A DNA stretch of 64,000 bases from Closterium sp. Naga37s-1 (Eukaryota > Streptophyta > Zygnematophyceae > Desmidiales > Closteriaceae): contig CANJKZ010000960.1 in NCBI GenBank assembly GCA_947471745.1, forward strand, positions 868,001 through 932,000, read 5' to 3'. Of this stretch, positions 20,897-32,530 are shown piece after piece; within the stretch, counting starts at the first letter, position 1; the number at the start of each line of letters is the position of its first letter. Below the pieces are notes generated by a model. The model worked only from the letters and a program-made list of their open reading frames with translations, was not told the origin of the DNA and ran no database searches. The translations under genes and the position numbers were made by a program.

Positions 20897-23139
20897 CTCC
20901 CCATCGCTTCTGGAGTATCGCTGCTGATGACGTGTCCTTGTCCAGTCAGCAGCATGCAGTACTCAAACTTCTGTTTTCGGTGTTTCTTGGTCAAGTAATC
21001 GGCTGCCATTTCGGATGTGGGACAGTAGGATAGTTCGAGTCTTCCCTTCTCGATTTCGTCCTTTACGAAGAAGTACCGGAGGGCGATGTGCTTCGTTCGA
21101 TTCGCGAACCCATTTTTTTTCGCTATGCGAATGGCTGATTGGTTGTCGCAGAAGAGGGAGAAGTTGGGTAACTGGGCCAATTTTGCTTCCTCCATCAATT
21201 CGCGAAGATATAGTTCTTCCTTGGTGGCTGAGCAGAGTGTGATATATTCCGCTTCGGCTGAGGAGAGAGCGATTAGCTCTTGCTTGTTCGATTGCCATAA
21301 GATAGGGCCGATAGGTTCGAGTCGATAGATGTAGCCAGTTCGAGATCGTCTGTTGTCGGAATCTCCAGCGTGATCGGCGTCAACGTAGCCGATTAACTTA
21401 GGTGTCGTAGTTCCGTTTTGTGGTAAGTTAGTCCGATCGTCGGGGTGCTGACGAGGTAGTGAAGTGCACGGTCGAGCTCCATCATGTGCCCGGCTTCAGG
21501 CTTCTTGAGGTAGGTAGCGAGTTGACTAGCTGAGTAGGATAGATCCGGTCGGCAGGTAACGGCTGTGAAGAGTAGACAGCCTAGCTTTCGTTGGTAGTCG
21601 CGAATGCCGGCGGGTTTGAGTAGGGCGGAGACTTTGCGGTATGGCGTGGTGATGGTAGTTGGGGTAAGTCCGAATCGTTTAGCGATGGTGTCCGTGTGTT
21701 TCTTGGCAGTAAGGTAGATTGCGTTGTCGCCATCTTGTATGTTGAGTCCAAGGTACTCTGTCACGGTAGTCGCGACGGTGAGTGTGAGATCTCGCTGCAG
21801 CTCCCCTTCAAACCAGGTTGTTATGTCGTCGGTGGAGCCTATGTAGAGAAGGTCGTCTACGTAGACGATGAGTAGGATGTAGTTAGTACCCTTCGTTAGT
21901 CGGTACATCCCTTGGTCGTGTGGTAGTTGGAGGAATCCGATGCGGATTAGGCGGGCGTGAAGATGCTGCTGCCACAGTCTCAGGGCTTGTTTGATGCCGT
22001 ACATTGACTTTTCCAGCTGACAGACTTGGTTGGGGTCTGCGTTAGACCCGTGTGGGAGTTCGACGAAGATCTCACCATCGACGGGGGCGTAGAGGAATGC
22101 ATTGGCGACGTCGATTTGCCGAAGCTTCTTCCGGTTCATGGCGGCTATCGCGAGGAGAATCCGCAGTGAGGTATGTCGGCTTACTGGTGCAAATGTTTCC
22201 GTGAAGTCTCGTCCTTGCTCTTGGTCGAAGCCACGCACGACCCACCGTGCCTTGAATTTGTCGATTGTTCCGTCGGCTTTTGTTTTCACGCGGAAAACCC
22301 ATTTTCCCGTGAGAATGGTCTTGTTGCGTGCCACTCCGATAGGCACGACTTTCCAGGTGTTGCGTTCTTGCAGCGCCTTTAACTCTCTGTCCATGGCCTC
22401 GCGCCATTTTTCCCTGTGTTCCCCCCCCAGAGCCTGCTGAATGTTGGCAGGCTCCTTAGGTGGTGCTGCTCCGTGGATAGCGGTGACGAGTCCCAGTATC
22501 TGCAGTCCACTCTGTGTGTAGCGGGGGAGATTTGTGTCCTCCACATAAGCTGCTTCATCTCCCGCTTCTGGATCCGGTAAGAAATTTGGTCCTATGCATT
22601 CGGAGATGTTGGTGTCGACCGGTTGGGGTGTAACGTAACCGGTGTCGGCGAAGTCGAAGTATGTTTTGGCGTTGACACTTTCGCGAGGGTTGTCGTCGTC
22701 CATGGGGATGTTCACAGAGCAATACAGGAGGGGTCCGGCTTCTTCCGAAGCTCCGTCCACGTTCTGCTCGTCCCTGTCAGCTTCGTCTGCGGCTGAAGCG
22801 AAAGCTCGGTTGCCACAGAAGCCGCCCGTGAGGTCTCGATGTGCTGCCAGGTTGTCCAGGTACGTTTGAAGTGTGAGTCGCTCGTAGAAAATGACATCAC
22901 GTGCTGCTATTGTTTCCTTCGAGTGGATGTCGAAAATCTTCCATGTGTTGTAATGCTTTTCGATGCCCAGGTGTAGCCCCCACTGTGCGCGTTGGGAAAA
23001 TCTTCCGGCTCTTGCAGTGTGCGGTCGGTACTGTACCATGCAGCCGAAAACTCGTAACATTTTTGTGTTGCCCAGTTTTCCTGTCCACAGCAAGTGCGGT
23101 GATGCGTTGTTCGGGAGCGATGATGACGAGAGCAAGTTG

Positions 23140-23270
23140 TGTCAAACATATATGATATAGCCTGTGTAGGCTGTAGTGGGGTAGACACTATGGGGTATAG
23201 CTTTTCTAGGTTTTCATACTTGTACCCATCTCCTTTCTAGTCGACATTCATTCCTCGTAAAATTCTCACA
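23140..23270 (+). repeat. 5' LTR of the family-1 fragment
   Basis: 131 bp, from TGTCAAACATAT to ATTCTCACA, followed directly by the primer site. Confidence 0.88.
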
Positions 23271-23339
23271 TGGTATAGAGCGGGTTCCCTAGTGGGACCG
23301 TCTTTTAAGGGCCCACCACTTAATATTTTTTTTTCCTGC

Positions 23340-23990
23340 CCTGCCCGAAGCGCGCTCCTTGCGCTGTCGCGCGCCTCGCGCCTGCCTTACCTGCGCCCCG
23401 TGCGCCTGCCCTGCCGTCGTGGCCCTGACTAGAGCCGTCGCGGCCCTGCCGTCGCAGCCCCTGTCGTCGTGCCCCCCCCCCCCCCTGCCGTCGCGGCCCC
23501 TGCTGTCGCGGCCCCTGCCGTCGCGGCCCCTGCCGTCGCGGCCCCTGCCGTCGCGGCCCCTGCAGTCACGGCCCCTGCCGTCGCGGCCCCTCCTGTCGCG
23601 GCCCCTGCTGTCGCAGCCCCTGCCGTCGCGGCCCCCCCTGCCGTCGTGGACCCTTGCCGTCGCGGCCCCTGCCGTCGAGACTTCCGCCGTCGCGGCCCTG
23701 CCCTGCCGTCGCGGCCCTGCCGTCCTGCCGTTGCGGCCCTGCCTCCCAGCCGTAGCGGCTCTGCCTGGAGCGGTCGCGGCCCTGCCGCCCTGCTGTCGCG
23801 GCCCCACCTGAAGCTGTCGCGGCCCTGCTCGGCCGCTGTCGCGGCCCTGCCTGCAGCTGCTGCGGCCCTTCCTACAGCCGCAGTCGCGGCCCTGCCTACC
23901 GCCGCCGTTGGCGGCCCTACCCTGGTAAGCGCACCGCCGCACCCGCGCCGCCCTTGCGAGCCGCGCCGCCCTGCCAAGTCGCACTGCTCC
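23340..23990 (+). repeat. GTCGCGGCCCCTGCC leader minisatellite
   Basis: Tandem units of about 15 bp (CCTGCCGTCGCGGCC) are regular at 23,500-23,640 and looser on both sides. They lie between primer site and gag, the same position as the GGCCCCTCGGCCCCTAG array at 3.9-4.8 kb. Open frames here are composition by-products. Confidence 0.88.
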
Positions 23991-25048
23991 TGCTGCTACT
24001 GTTGCTGCTAGGCTACTGCTGCTGCTCCTGCTGTCATGGCTAGCCCTAATGTCCTTACCTTCGATGCTGAGGGTCGAGCGGTCGATTTGAGGTCTGGGTC
24101 GATGATCTGCAGCTTTTTCTGCAGTGTGACTCTAAGGACGGAGTCTCACTGTTCGACCACACGTCGGGCGTCGCTGTTGCCCCTGCGGCCGATGCTGACA
24201 GTACAGTTCGCTCATAGTGGACCACACGCGATGCTGCTGCTCGTCTAGCTGTCCGTAGTCGTGGTGGGTGAGAGTGACAGGAAGCTGTTTCATTCCATGC
24301 TGGGGGCACTCAACTATGCGGCAAACCACACGCGGCCTGACATTGCCTTTGCTACATCCAGGCTTGCTAGTGTGGTCTCACGCCTCAGTCATGAGCAGCT
24401 GGAAGCGGCCAAGAGGTTGGTCCGCTATGTGAGTGCTACAGCATCTGTGGGTTTGGAGTACAGTGCTGTGCGTCAGAGGCTGCAGAGGGGTGCAGTTGAT
24501 TTGAGCAAGGGGGAGATGCTCTTGACTTGCTACACCGACGCTAGCTTCAACTCTGTAAAGGCGGATGGCACCAGCATTGGAGGCCATGTGTGCCTTTTTG
24601 GAGGTGGTGCACTGAGCTAGCGCAGCAAGAAGCAGAACGAGGTGGGGCTGTCCTCGTGTGAGACTGAGTACATGGCCCTTCATCATGGGGCGAAGGAGGT
24701 GGTGTGGCTGAGGCGTTTGTTGGAGGAGATCGGAGTGTGCCAAAGGGAGCCGACAGTAATGTTTTGTGACAATGAGTCGGCTGTGAAGCTTGCAAAGAAT
24801 GCATGTCTTCATGGCCTGACAAAGCACATCAGGCCAAAGTGGCACTGGGTAAGGAGGCTCCTGGACAAGGAAGTGCAGTTGGAGATAGTGAAGACCCAGC
24901 AGCAGGCGGCAGATATTCTCACCAAGCGCCTTGCTGAAAATGAGCATTGGAAGGGGATGAAGCTTGCTGGAATGAGTGTGCATTGAGGGTGCATGCTTAA
25001 GCTATGGCATGTGGGATGATGATAGGCAGCCAGAGGGGGAGTTTGTTA

Positions 25049-25333
25049 TGTGATGCTATCATTTGCATTCACGTCTGTCTGCCTCCCATCATATGTTCGT
25101 GTGTTGCATGCGTGGTGTGAGCGTGTGCAAGAATTTGTGTTTGGTGTTGTTTGGATTTTCTGAGTGTGTGTGAATGTTATTTGGCTTGAGCAGATATCTG
25201 AAGTGACTCCTCTGCTCAAGAGCTTCCCGACGAACCGAGAATCGCCTTGATCGGAGCAAGAACGAGAAAGATATGATCGTTCGAAGTTTTGATTGAGATG
25301 CGGCGACTATGGGAATTTGCGGGTTGACTCAAT
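25049..25333 (+). repeat. Partial 3' LTR of family 3, + orientation
   Basis: It starts TGTGATGCTATC after the polypurine tract. About 285 bp match, in reverse complement and at high identity, the start of the LTR ending at 28,540. Confidence 0.8.
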
Positions 25334-27689
25334 CCGGCAGCCCTGCACGCCCAAGGAGAGTGCGAGCACCTTCCTGCAGGGTCCGGTTAAAGCGCTCAGC
25401 CACACAGTTCTGCTGAGGGTTGTAGGGAACCGTGAGCTGATGCTGGATCCCCTTCTTCTTCAGCACCGCCTCAAAATCAGCGCCAATGAATTCTCCCCCG
25501 TTGTCAGTGCGGATCACCTTCACCTTGTGTCCGCTCTCCCTTTGAGCTCTCGGCATCCACTCCTTAAGAACAGCCGCTGCCACTTCCCCCTTAGTCTTGA
25601 TAGGGTACACCCACACCGCACGTGTGTGGTCATCCACAATGGTTAAGAAGTAGCGGCTGCCCGAGAGAGAAGGGGCCCTCGTAGGGCCCACCACATCCAT
25701 GTGCACAAGCGCGAGCGGGGCCTTGGCTGGCCCCGTGCCGCTGCTGAAGGGAAACTTTGTGAAATTGGTCTCAAGGCCTGTAGGACAGCTCCCAATCTCC
25801 TTCACTGCCCCTTTCACCTCCAATCCCTTCAAGCTCCCATCCTTCACCAACTTCTGCAGCATAGGAAAATTCACATGACACAGCCTCTCGTGCCACGTTT
25901 CCCAATCAGCCTCACCACTCCTAGATGAAGCCTTTGCCCATGCAGCTGTCGCATCCACACCAGCAAGCACCTCACCATGTGGCTGCTGTATCTGCTGAAC
26001 CTTCTTGACTGCATCCAGGGCCCCATCAGTTGGTGCAGTCTCCTCTCCTCCCGTAGTTGCTTTAGCCGTTGCTGCAGCCGCTGCCGTTGCTGGTGGTTTC
26101 CCATTCCAAGGGATGATGGGCTGCTGCTATAGGTCCTTGATGCAACTGCTCTTCTCCTCCAAATCCCACAGCAGCAATTTCCCAAGCTTTGCACGGCAGC
26201 TGGTTGGACCGAAGGTAACTTTAGCCTTGCTCTTCTGCAGCCGGCGCACAGAAAGAAGGTTAGTGGACAAGCCTTCAACCAACAGCACATTCCCCAGCCC
26301 CACAAGCCCCCCATTGGCTCCCATTACCTTGGCATTCCCAACACCAATCACAGGGAGCAAAGCACCTGAAGCGGCAGCCACAAACTTAATCTTTCCAAGG
26401 GGCTTTACCTCGTCAAGCAAATCTGCCCGTGGGGTCATGTGACTTGTGCAACCTGAATCGATCACCCAGTGAGTGAGGGGGTGCATCACAACCTTCCCAA
26501 CTGAGCCCACATCACCCTCACTCCCTTTCACATCCTCAACCATGAAAAACATCCCAGTGCACGTTCACCACTTGGTGGCTTCATGCCTGGAGGCGCCCAT
26601 CCCTCAGGCCGGCTGAAACACTTAAACCACGGTTGTCCAGCCTTCTTGCAGTACCAGCATGCTCCCTCCATTCGGGTACTCCCCCTGCCACCAGAGCTCC
26701 CATGCCCCTCGTTATAGTCACCTCGGCCTCTCCCTCTGCGAAAGCCTCTCCCACGGCCTCGGCCTCTCCCTCCCCCTCTTCCTCTGCTGCCTCCTGCAGC
26801 TCCATACCCCTCAGCAGTTTTGTTGGCGGCACCACCACCCGTGTGGCGCCTGCGGAAGTCCTCCTGTAGAATCTGCTGCCGTAGCCACTCTGGTGTCCAT
26901 TGGTCCCGCTGAGTGTTGAGGGTGGGGATGATGTTGTCCCACGAGTTGTCGAGCACCGAGATGATCTTGGTACACTGCTGCATCTGCGACACATTGCTGC
27001 CCGCCGCTGCCATCCTCGCATAGGTGTCCTTGATCTTGTCAAGGACCGACTTCACATCATCGCCCGATTGCATGGAGAGGGCAGCCAGCTCCTTCTCCAA
27101 CACAATCACCATCGGCAGCGTGTTGGGCTGAATCACGTCGCGCAGTAGCTTCCACGCCTTTGGTCCGGAATCATCCAACTCCACCAGATCCTTGATATGT
27201 TGGAACATATCGTTGTTGACCGATTGAAGGATTAGGTCGTACAGCACCGCACTCTTCTCAATCCACCGATCCCGGGCATCTCCTTCCTCCGGCATCTTCT
27301 CTTCACCCATCGCAAGTTTCAGCAGCTTGTAGCGCTTGAATGCACTCCGCATCCGCCCGCTCCATTCCTCATAGTTGGAGCCATCCAATGCCTCGATCTT
27401 GGATGGTGGCGGCTCATTCCTCTTCTCAGCTGCATCTCCACTCCCTTGACTCATTTCCTCTGCTCCTAATCACAGGTTTCAGCTCCCCCCTTGCTGTCCA
27501 CACCGAAGTCCCACAATAGTTTCACAAGTGTCGGCGCCAACGAAATTTCGGCAGAGTTTCCCCTTAGCGGAAGTGACATGCAACCTCCATAACTCCACTT
27601 AGGCACGCCCACAGGCCATGGTGGGTCTAGGAAGGTCTTCACACCTCAGTAGACTCTTCACAAAGTCCTTAATCAGCTCTGATACCACT

Positions 27690-28540
27690 TGTTAGAGACT
27701 AAGGACGGAGTCTATGAATATTAGGGGCTGAAATATCTCAAAATCGTCAACTACAATTCTGGACAGAAAAGTCATCGTCACAAGAAACGTTGTCGACGAT
27801 TAACGCACAGTTAGAATTCTATCAAACTCGAGTATGTTGTAGCCCTTGACCGTGGCTATCTTTCTCAATTTGATTATTATCAAACTATGGAGTATAACTC
27901 GAGTTATGAACTTCGGCGCACTAGGGGGTATGCTGCTATAGAAAAACGTAACTCAATCACAATTATCTCACAAGTTCACACAAGAAAGTTGGAGTAGCAA
28001 TGGAACCAGGTAGGAGGGGATGAGGAGGACGAGAGGGAAGGTCCCAAGGGAGTCCCCAACCAAGAAAACCCCATACCACACAATTCCCCTCTCTATAGGC
28101 ACCCCAACTTTGACATTTGTCACTTTCCCAACTCATGTCATCCACCTCACCCAACTTGGCCACACTTGCCAACCTGGTTTGGCTTCTCCCAACCACTTGG
28201 CATCATCTACAGTGATGGTGACGAATTTCCCAACCCCCAAAAGTCTGTACCCCATATTGAGTCAACCCGCAAATTCCTATAGTCGCCGCATCTCAATCAA
28301 AACTTCGAACGATCATATCTTTCTCGTTCTTGCTTCGATCGTAGCGATTCTCGGTTCGTCGGGAAGCTCTTGAGCAGAGGAGTCACTCCAGATATCTGCT
28401 CAAGCCAAATAACATTCACACACACTCAGAAAATCAAAACAACACCAAACACAAATTCTTGCACACGCTCACTCCACGCATGCAACACACGAACATATGA
28501 TGGGAGGCAGACAGACGTGAATGCAAATGATAGCATCACA
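27690..28540 (-). repeat. 5' LTR of family 3, minus orientation
   Basis: About 851 bp, on the minus strand from TGTGATGC to CTAACA. It is followed after two bases by the primer site TGGTATCAGAGC (reverse complement at about 27,676-27,687). Confidence 0.78.
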
Positions 28541-28880
28541 TTACACCTCGTTCGCCTCCGGTTCTGTACGTAGACAACAAGACCATGATTGCCTTGTGTC
28601 AGGAGCACAGACTGGAGCACAGAACGAAGCACATCACTCTGCGATACTTCCTTGCTCGAGAGTTGCAGCAGCGTGGCCAGCTTCGTCTTGCGTACGTGGC
28701 CACTTGGGCCAACACTGCTGATATATTCACCAAGGCACTTCCGCCTGGTGATCATCAGCGCTTCTCTACTGTGTTAGGCCTTGTGCCTACTTTGCCTCAC
28801 TTGCTCACTGCGTGAGTTAGCTTGTACTGTGATCTATATATATACCTGCATGCTTACACTTGCTAGTGTATGATCACTGT
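28541..28880 (+). mobile_element. Copia family-1 remnant: end of RNase H and tail
   Basis: RNase H sequence (from about 28,556, matching 10,430-10,680) and part of the post-RNase H tail. It resumes family-1 sequence right of the family-3 block, then runs into an integrase-region copy at about 28,885. It is broken. Confidence 0.78.
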
Positions 28881-29589
28881 ATTGTTCCGTACGCTGCGCA
28901 TCAGATCAACCTTCAGCCTCGTGTCTCCTTGCCGGAGACCAGACCTACTCTGCGGTGGACGGGGAAGGTTGGCGATGCGTCTGTGTTCCGTGTCTGGGGA
29001 TCTCGAGCTTTTGTCCGCGATACTTCAGCGGACAAGCTGTCCTCCCGTGCCGTTCCCTGCGTCTTCCTTGGCTTCCCCCCTGACGCACCCGGGTGGCAGT
29101 TCTACCACCCCACCTCGCGTCATGTTTTGTCCTCTCAGGATGTCACGTTTGACGAGTCAATGTCTTACTACCGTCTCTTTCCCTACCGCACTGCCTCTCT
29201 CCCCCCCCCGCCACTCTTCCTAGCACCAGGTACTCCTCCAGTAGACCCCCTCCCCCCTCAGCGTCCTGCCCCCTCAGGCGTGTCTGAGGTAGACCCTGCC
29301 GAGCCGGTCGAGGTAGCTGTCGACTCAGGTGCTGCTAGGGGTGCTGAGCCTGCGGGTGCTGAGACTGGGGGTGCGGAGCCTGGGGGTGCTGAGCCTGAGC
29401 GTGTGGAGCCTGGGGGTGCTGAGTCTGGGGGTGCTGAGTCTGGGCGTGCTGAACCTGGGGGTGCTGCGCCTGAGCGTGTGGAGCCTGGGGGTACTGCGTC
29501 TGGGGGTGCTGAGCCATCGCGTCCTGAGTCTGGAGGTTCTCCGGGTGTCCCGTCGCGGCGGGAGCCCCTCTCTCCGCAGCAGCTTCGTG

Positions 29590-29950
29590 ATTGGTACGCT
29601 CGGCGCAGCTGTGGTGCTGCTGGAGCTGCTGGAGGTGCTGCTGGAGCTGCTGGGGGTGCTGCTGGTGCTGGACCTGCTGGAGGTGCTGCTGGTGCTGGAG
29701 CTGCTGGAGCTGCTGGAGCTGCTCGAGGTGCTCAAGGTACTGGAGTTGCTGGAGGTACTTCTGGAGCTGCTGGAGGTGCTGCAGGTGCTGGAGCTGCTGG
29801 AGCTACTGCTGGTGCTGGAGCTACTGTAGGTGCTGGAGCAGCTGGTCCTGGAGGTGCTCGTACTGGAGGTACTGGAGATGCTGGGACTGGTGGTGCTGCA
29901 GGAGTTGTGGCTGGAGACCCTGGGGCTGAGGGTGCCGGTGCTGTCTCTGC
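29590..29950 (+). repeat. GCTGGAGCTGCTGGAGGT repeat in the pol linker
   Basis: Irregular 9- to 18-bp units made of GCTGGAGCTGCT and GGAGGTGCT encode Gly-Ala-rich sequence. It has the same position as, but a different arrangement from, 7,840-8,430. Confidence 0.82.
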
Positions 29951-32399
29951 TGTTTCTGGAGGCGCTGCGCGGCCGCGGCTGTACTACGTTCCGCTCCTTC
30001 AGTTGGTTCTTGGTCTCCCGCCTTCTCCTGGTCCTACTCCTCCTTTACTGAGTCCACAGACCGTCCAGTCCCAGTCGCAATTACAGCCGGCCTCTCCACT
30101 GCCTGGTCCTTCTCCTTACTCTGGACCGACTAGAGGTCTTACAGAGCGTCGTGAGCCTGAGTCGCGTCCTGTGTTGCCTGAGTCTCGTCCTGCGTCACCT
30201 GAGTCTCGTTTTGCGTCGCCTGTTCGCACTGTACGCGCTGGTCGTCGTGTTTTGCGACCGCGTCCTCCTCCTGTCCATGGCACTCACTCTATGACAGTGC
30301 GTCCTTCCACTGCTCCACAGCGTGTCCCTCTGCCGTCTCCTCCTGCGTCCTCTCTTCCTTACGGTCCGGACCCTGAGTCTGACTCCCTTCGTGCTGCCAG
30401 TCCTACTGTCACGCGCTTTCTAGCCACTGCTGTCGCTGACCCTTTGTTTGAGTCCACTGCTACGTCTGCTCTCGTTGCTGAGCTTGTTGACTTTGCTGTA
30501 GGCTGTCGCCTAGACTACGCCACTAGTCTTGTTGCTGAGTCTGCGTCTGCGTCTGTCTGTCCTCCGTCCGTCGGGGGTGAGTGTGCTCTTGGCACGGACG
30601 TTCTTGAGGACAGACAGGAGGAGTTTGAGTGCTTTGCCGCTGCTGTACCTCATCTCGTGTCCATGCTGCTTGCCCCTGAGGGAGACCCGGATGCACCAGA
30701 CATCCCGACCCCGTGCTCTTACGCAGAGGCAATAGAGGGTCCTTACTCCTCTCAGTTGCAGGCAGCCATGGACGCCGAGATGGCTTCCTGGAAGTCCACA
30801 GGCACCTACGTTGACAGACAGCGACAGGGAGTTAACTTCTTCCAGACCTTCTCCCCTACCCCGAAGATAACTACTCTTCGGGTGCTACTGCACGTCGCCG
30901 CTCAGCGTGACTACGAGCTACACTCGCTTGACTTCAGCACAGCCTTCCTACAGGGCAGCCTGCACGAGGAGATTTGGCTGCGCCGCCCACCTGGCTTCAC
31001 TGGGTCGTTTCCTGCTGGTACCCAGTGGAGCCTCCGGCGGCCAGTCTACGGTCTCCGCCAGGCACCCCGTGAGTGGCACAACACACTGAGGACGACTCTT
31101 GCTGCTCTTGGTTTTGCTCCTTCCATGCTGAACCGTCGTTGTTCTTACGCACTTACACCACTCTGCCGCCGTTCTACGTTCTCGTGTACGTAGACGACTT
31201 GGTCTTTGCTACTGCTGACACTGAGGCACTCGCCCACGTGAAGTCCGAGCTGCAGAAGAGACACACATGCACAGACCTGGGTGAGCTAACAAGCTATCTT
31301 GGCTTGCGGATCACCCGGGACAGAGCACAGCGCACCATTACCTTGACTCAGTCACACATGGTGCAGCAGGTCCTTCAGCGCTTCGGCTTCACGTACTCCT
31401 CACCACAGTCCACTCCTCTGCCTACCGATCATTCGCTCTCGGCTCCACCTTCGAACGAGTCCGTACAGCCGAGTGGCCCGTATCCAGAGCTTGTGGGCTG
31501 CCTCATGTACCTGATGACTTGCACACGACCTGACCTTGCATACCCTCTCAGCCTTCTTGCTCGCTACGTGGCTCCCGGTAGGCACCGAAAGGTGCACTGG
31601 GATGCTGCGAAGAGGGTGTTGCGCTACTTGTGCAGTACGTCAGGCATGGGGCTCGTGCTTGGAGGACGGGCTCGAGTTGTCCTCACTGGTCACGCTGACG
31701 CTTCCTGGGTTGACGACTTGGCTACGCAGCGGTCGTCACTGGGTTACACCTTCAGTCTTGGCTCCGGTTCTTTCTCTTGGCAGTCTACCCACTCTTCTTC
31801 TGTTCTCAGCTCCAGTTGTGAGGCTGAGATCTACGCTGGGGCCATGGCTGCACAGGAGTTACACTGGCTCACCTACCTGCTGACCGACTAAAGAGAGGCG
31901 CCTCGTTCTCCTCCAGTTCTGTACGTCGACAACAAGGCCATGCTTGCCTTGTGTTAGGAGCACAAACTGGAGTACAGAATGAAGCACATTGCTCTGCACT
32001 ACTTCCTTGCTCTAGAGTTGCAGCAGCGTGGTCAGCTTCGTCTTGCTTACTTGGCCTCTCAGGCCAACACTGCTGATGTTTTAACCAAGGCACTTCAGCC
32101 TTGTGATCATCAGCATTTCTTTACTGTTCTAGGCCTTGTACCTACTGTACCTCACTTGCTTACTTCTTGACTCTGCTTGTACTGTACTCTCTATACATAT
32201 ACCTGCATGCTTACACTTGCTAGGTTGTGTTCAGTGTATTGTTTGTTCTCCTTTATATAACTCTGCATGTGAGCTGGCCTTGTGGCCATTTGCTTGTGCT
32301 CAGACTGCGTTGTGACTTTGTGATCCACCCTGAGCTTGCCTTGCCTTTCTTGACAGGTCTTGTGACCTCTTGTTCTCCCCCACTTTGCCTATGGGGGTG

Positions 32400-32530
32400 T
32401 GTCAAACTTATATGCTATAGTCTATCTAGGCTGTAGTAGGGTAGTTCATATAGGGTACAACACTTTTAGGTTTCCTACTTGTACCCACCTGCTTGCTAGT
32501 TCAGTCATTCATTCGTTCCATATTCTAACA
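32400..32530 (+). repeat. 3' LTR, family 1
   Basis: 131 bp, from TGTCAAACTTATATGC to ATTCTAACA. Reverse transcriptase sequence of yet another family-1 copy begins directly after it. Confidence 0.85.

Larger units (their letters stand above)
20176..23139 (-). mobile_element. Copia family-2 element, 3' part with 3' LTR
   Basis: A minus-strand Copia element. In element order: the end of integrase, an integrase-RT linker, reverse transcriptase (YVDDLLY motif), RNase H (near 21.0-21.4 kb, ADHAGDSDNRRS), a polypurine tract GGGGAG, and the 3' LTR. The 5' portion is absent; the family-1 LTR at 23,140 abuts it. It looks broken, with a few breaks. Its pol matches the + strand copy at 33,799-36,155 closely. 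A TRIM sits inside its LTR. Confidence 0.85.
23140..24255 (+). mobile_element. Copia family-1 fragment: 5' LTR, leader and gag start
   Basis: The left end of a family-1 element in + orientation. Parts are a 131-bp LTR, a primer site (TGGTATAGAGCGGG, a variant of the tRNA-Met site), a GC-rich leader and the beginning of gag at about 24,036 (MASPNVLTFDAEGR), which matches the gag start at 4,913. It stops where family-3 sequence begins at about 24,256. It inserted into or next to the family-2 element ending at 23,139. It is broken, with more than one break. Confidence 0.8.
24256..28540. mobile_element. Copia family-3 element in two opposed halves
   Basis: A third Copia family. On the + strand, 24,256-25,333 carries the end of reverse transcriptase, RNase H (about 24.5-24.95 kb), a polypurine tract (CAGAGGGGGAG) and the first part of a 3' LTR. 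On the minus strand, 28,540-25,334 carries, in element order, a full LTR of about 850 bp, primer site, gag (from about 27,454, MSQGSGDAAEKRNE, with RGG-like repeats and a zinc knuckle CWYCKKAGQPWFKC), protease (VIDSGCTSH) and integrase (about 25.9-25.3 kb). The halves meet near 25,333, so one half appears inverted relative to the other. It lies within family-1 sequence. It is rearranged, and each half looks broken in a small number of places. Confidence 0.8.
28881..32530 (+). mobile_element. Copia family-1 element, 5'-truncated, with 3' LTR
   Basis: Parts in order: the last part of integrase (28.9-29.2 kb, WTGKVGDASVFRVWGSRAF), a long Pro/Gly/Ala linker (29.2-30.1 kb), reverse transcriptase (30.7-31.5 kb, YVDDLVFA), RNase H (31.6-32.1 kb), the family tail, a polypurine tract and an LTR at 32,400. 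There is no 5' LTR, leader or gag. It looks broken, with several breaks, and closely matches the copy at 3,721-11,043. Confidence 0.85.

Noticed and set aside
23289-24011. Arg/Gly-rich (-) and Pro/Ala-rich (+) frames
   Set aside because: They are by-products of the GTCGCGGCCCCTGCC leader repeat.
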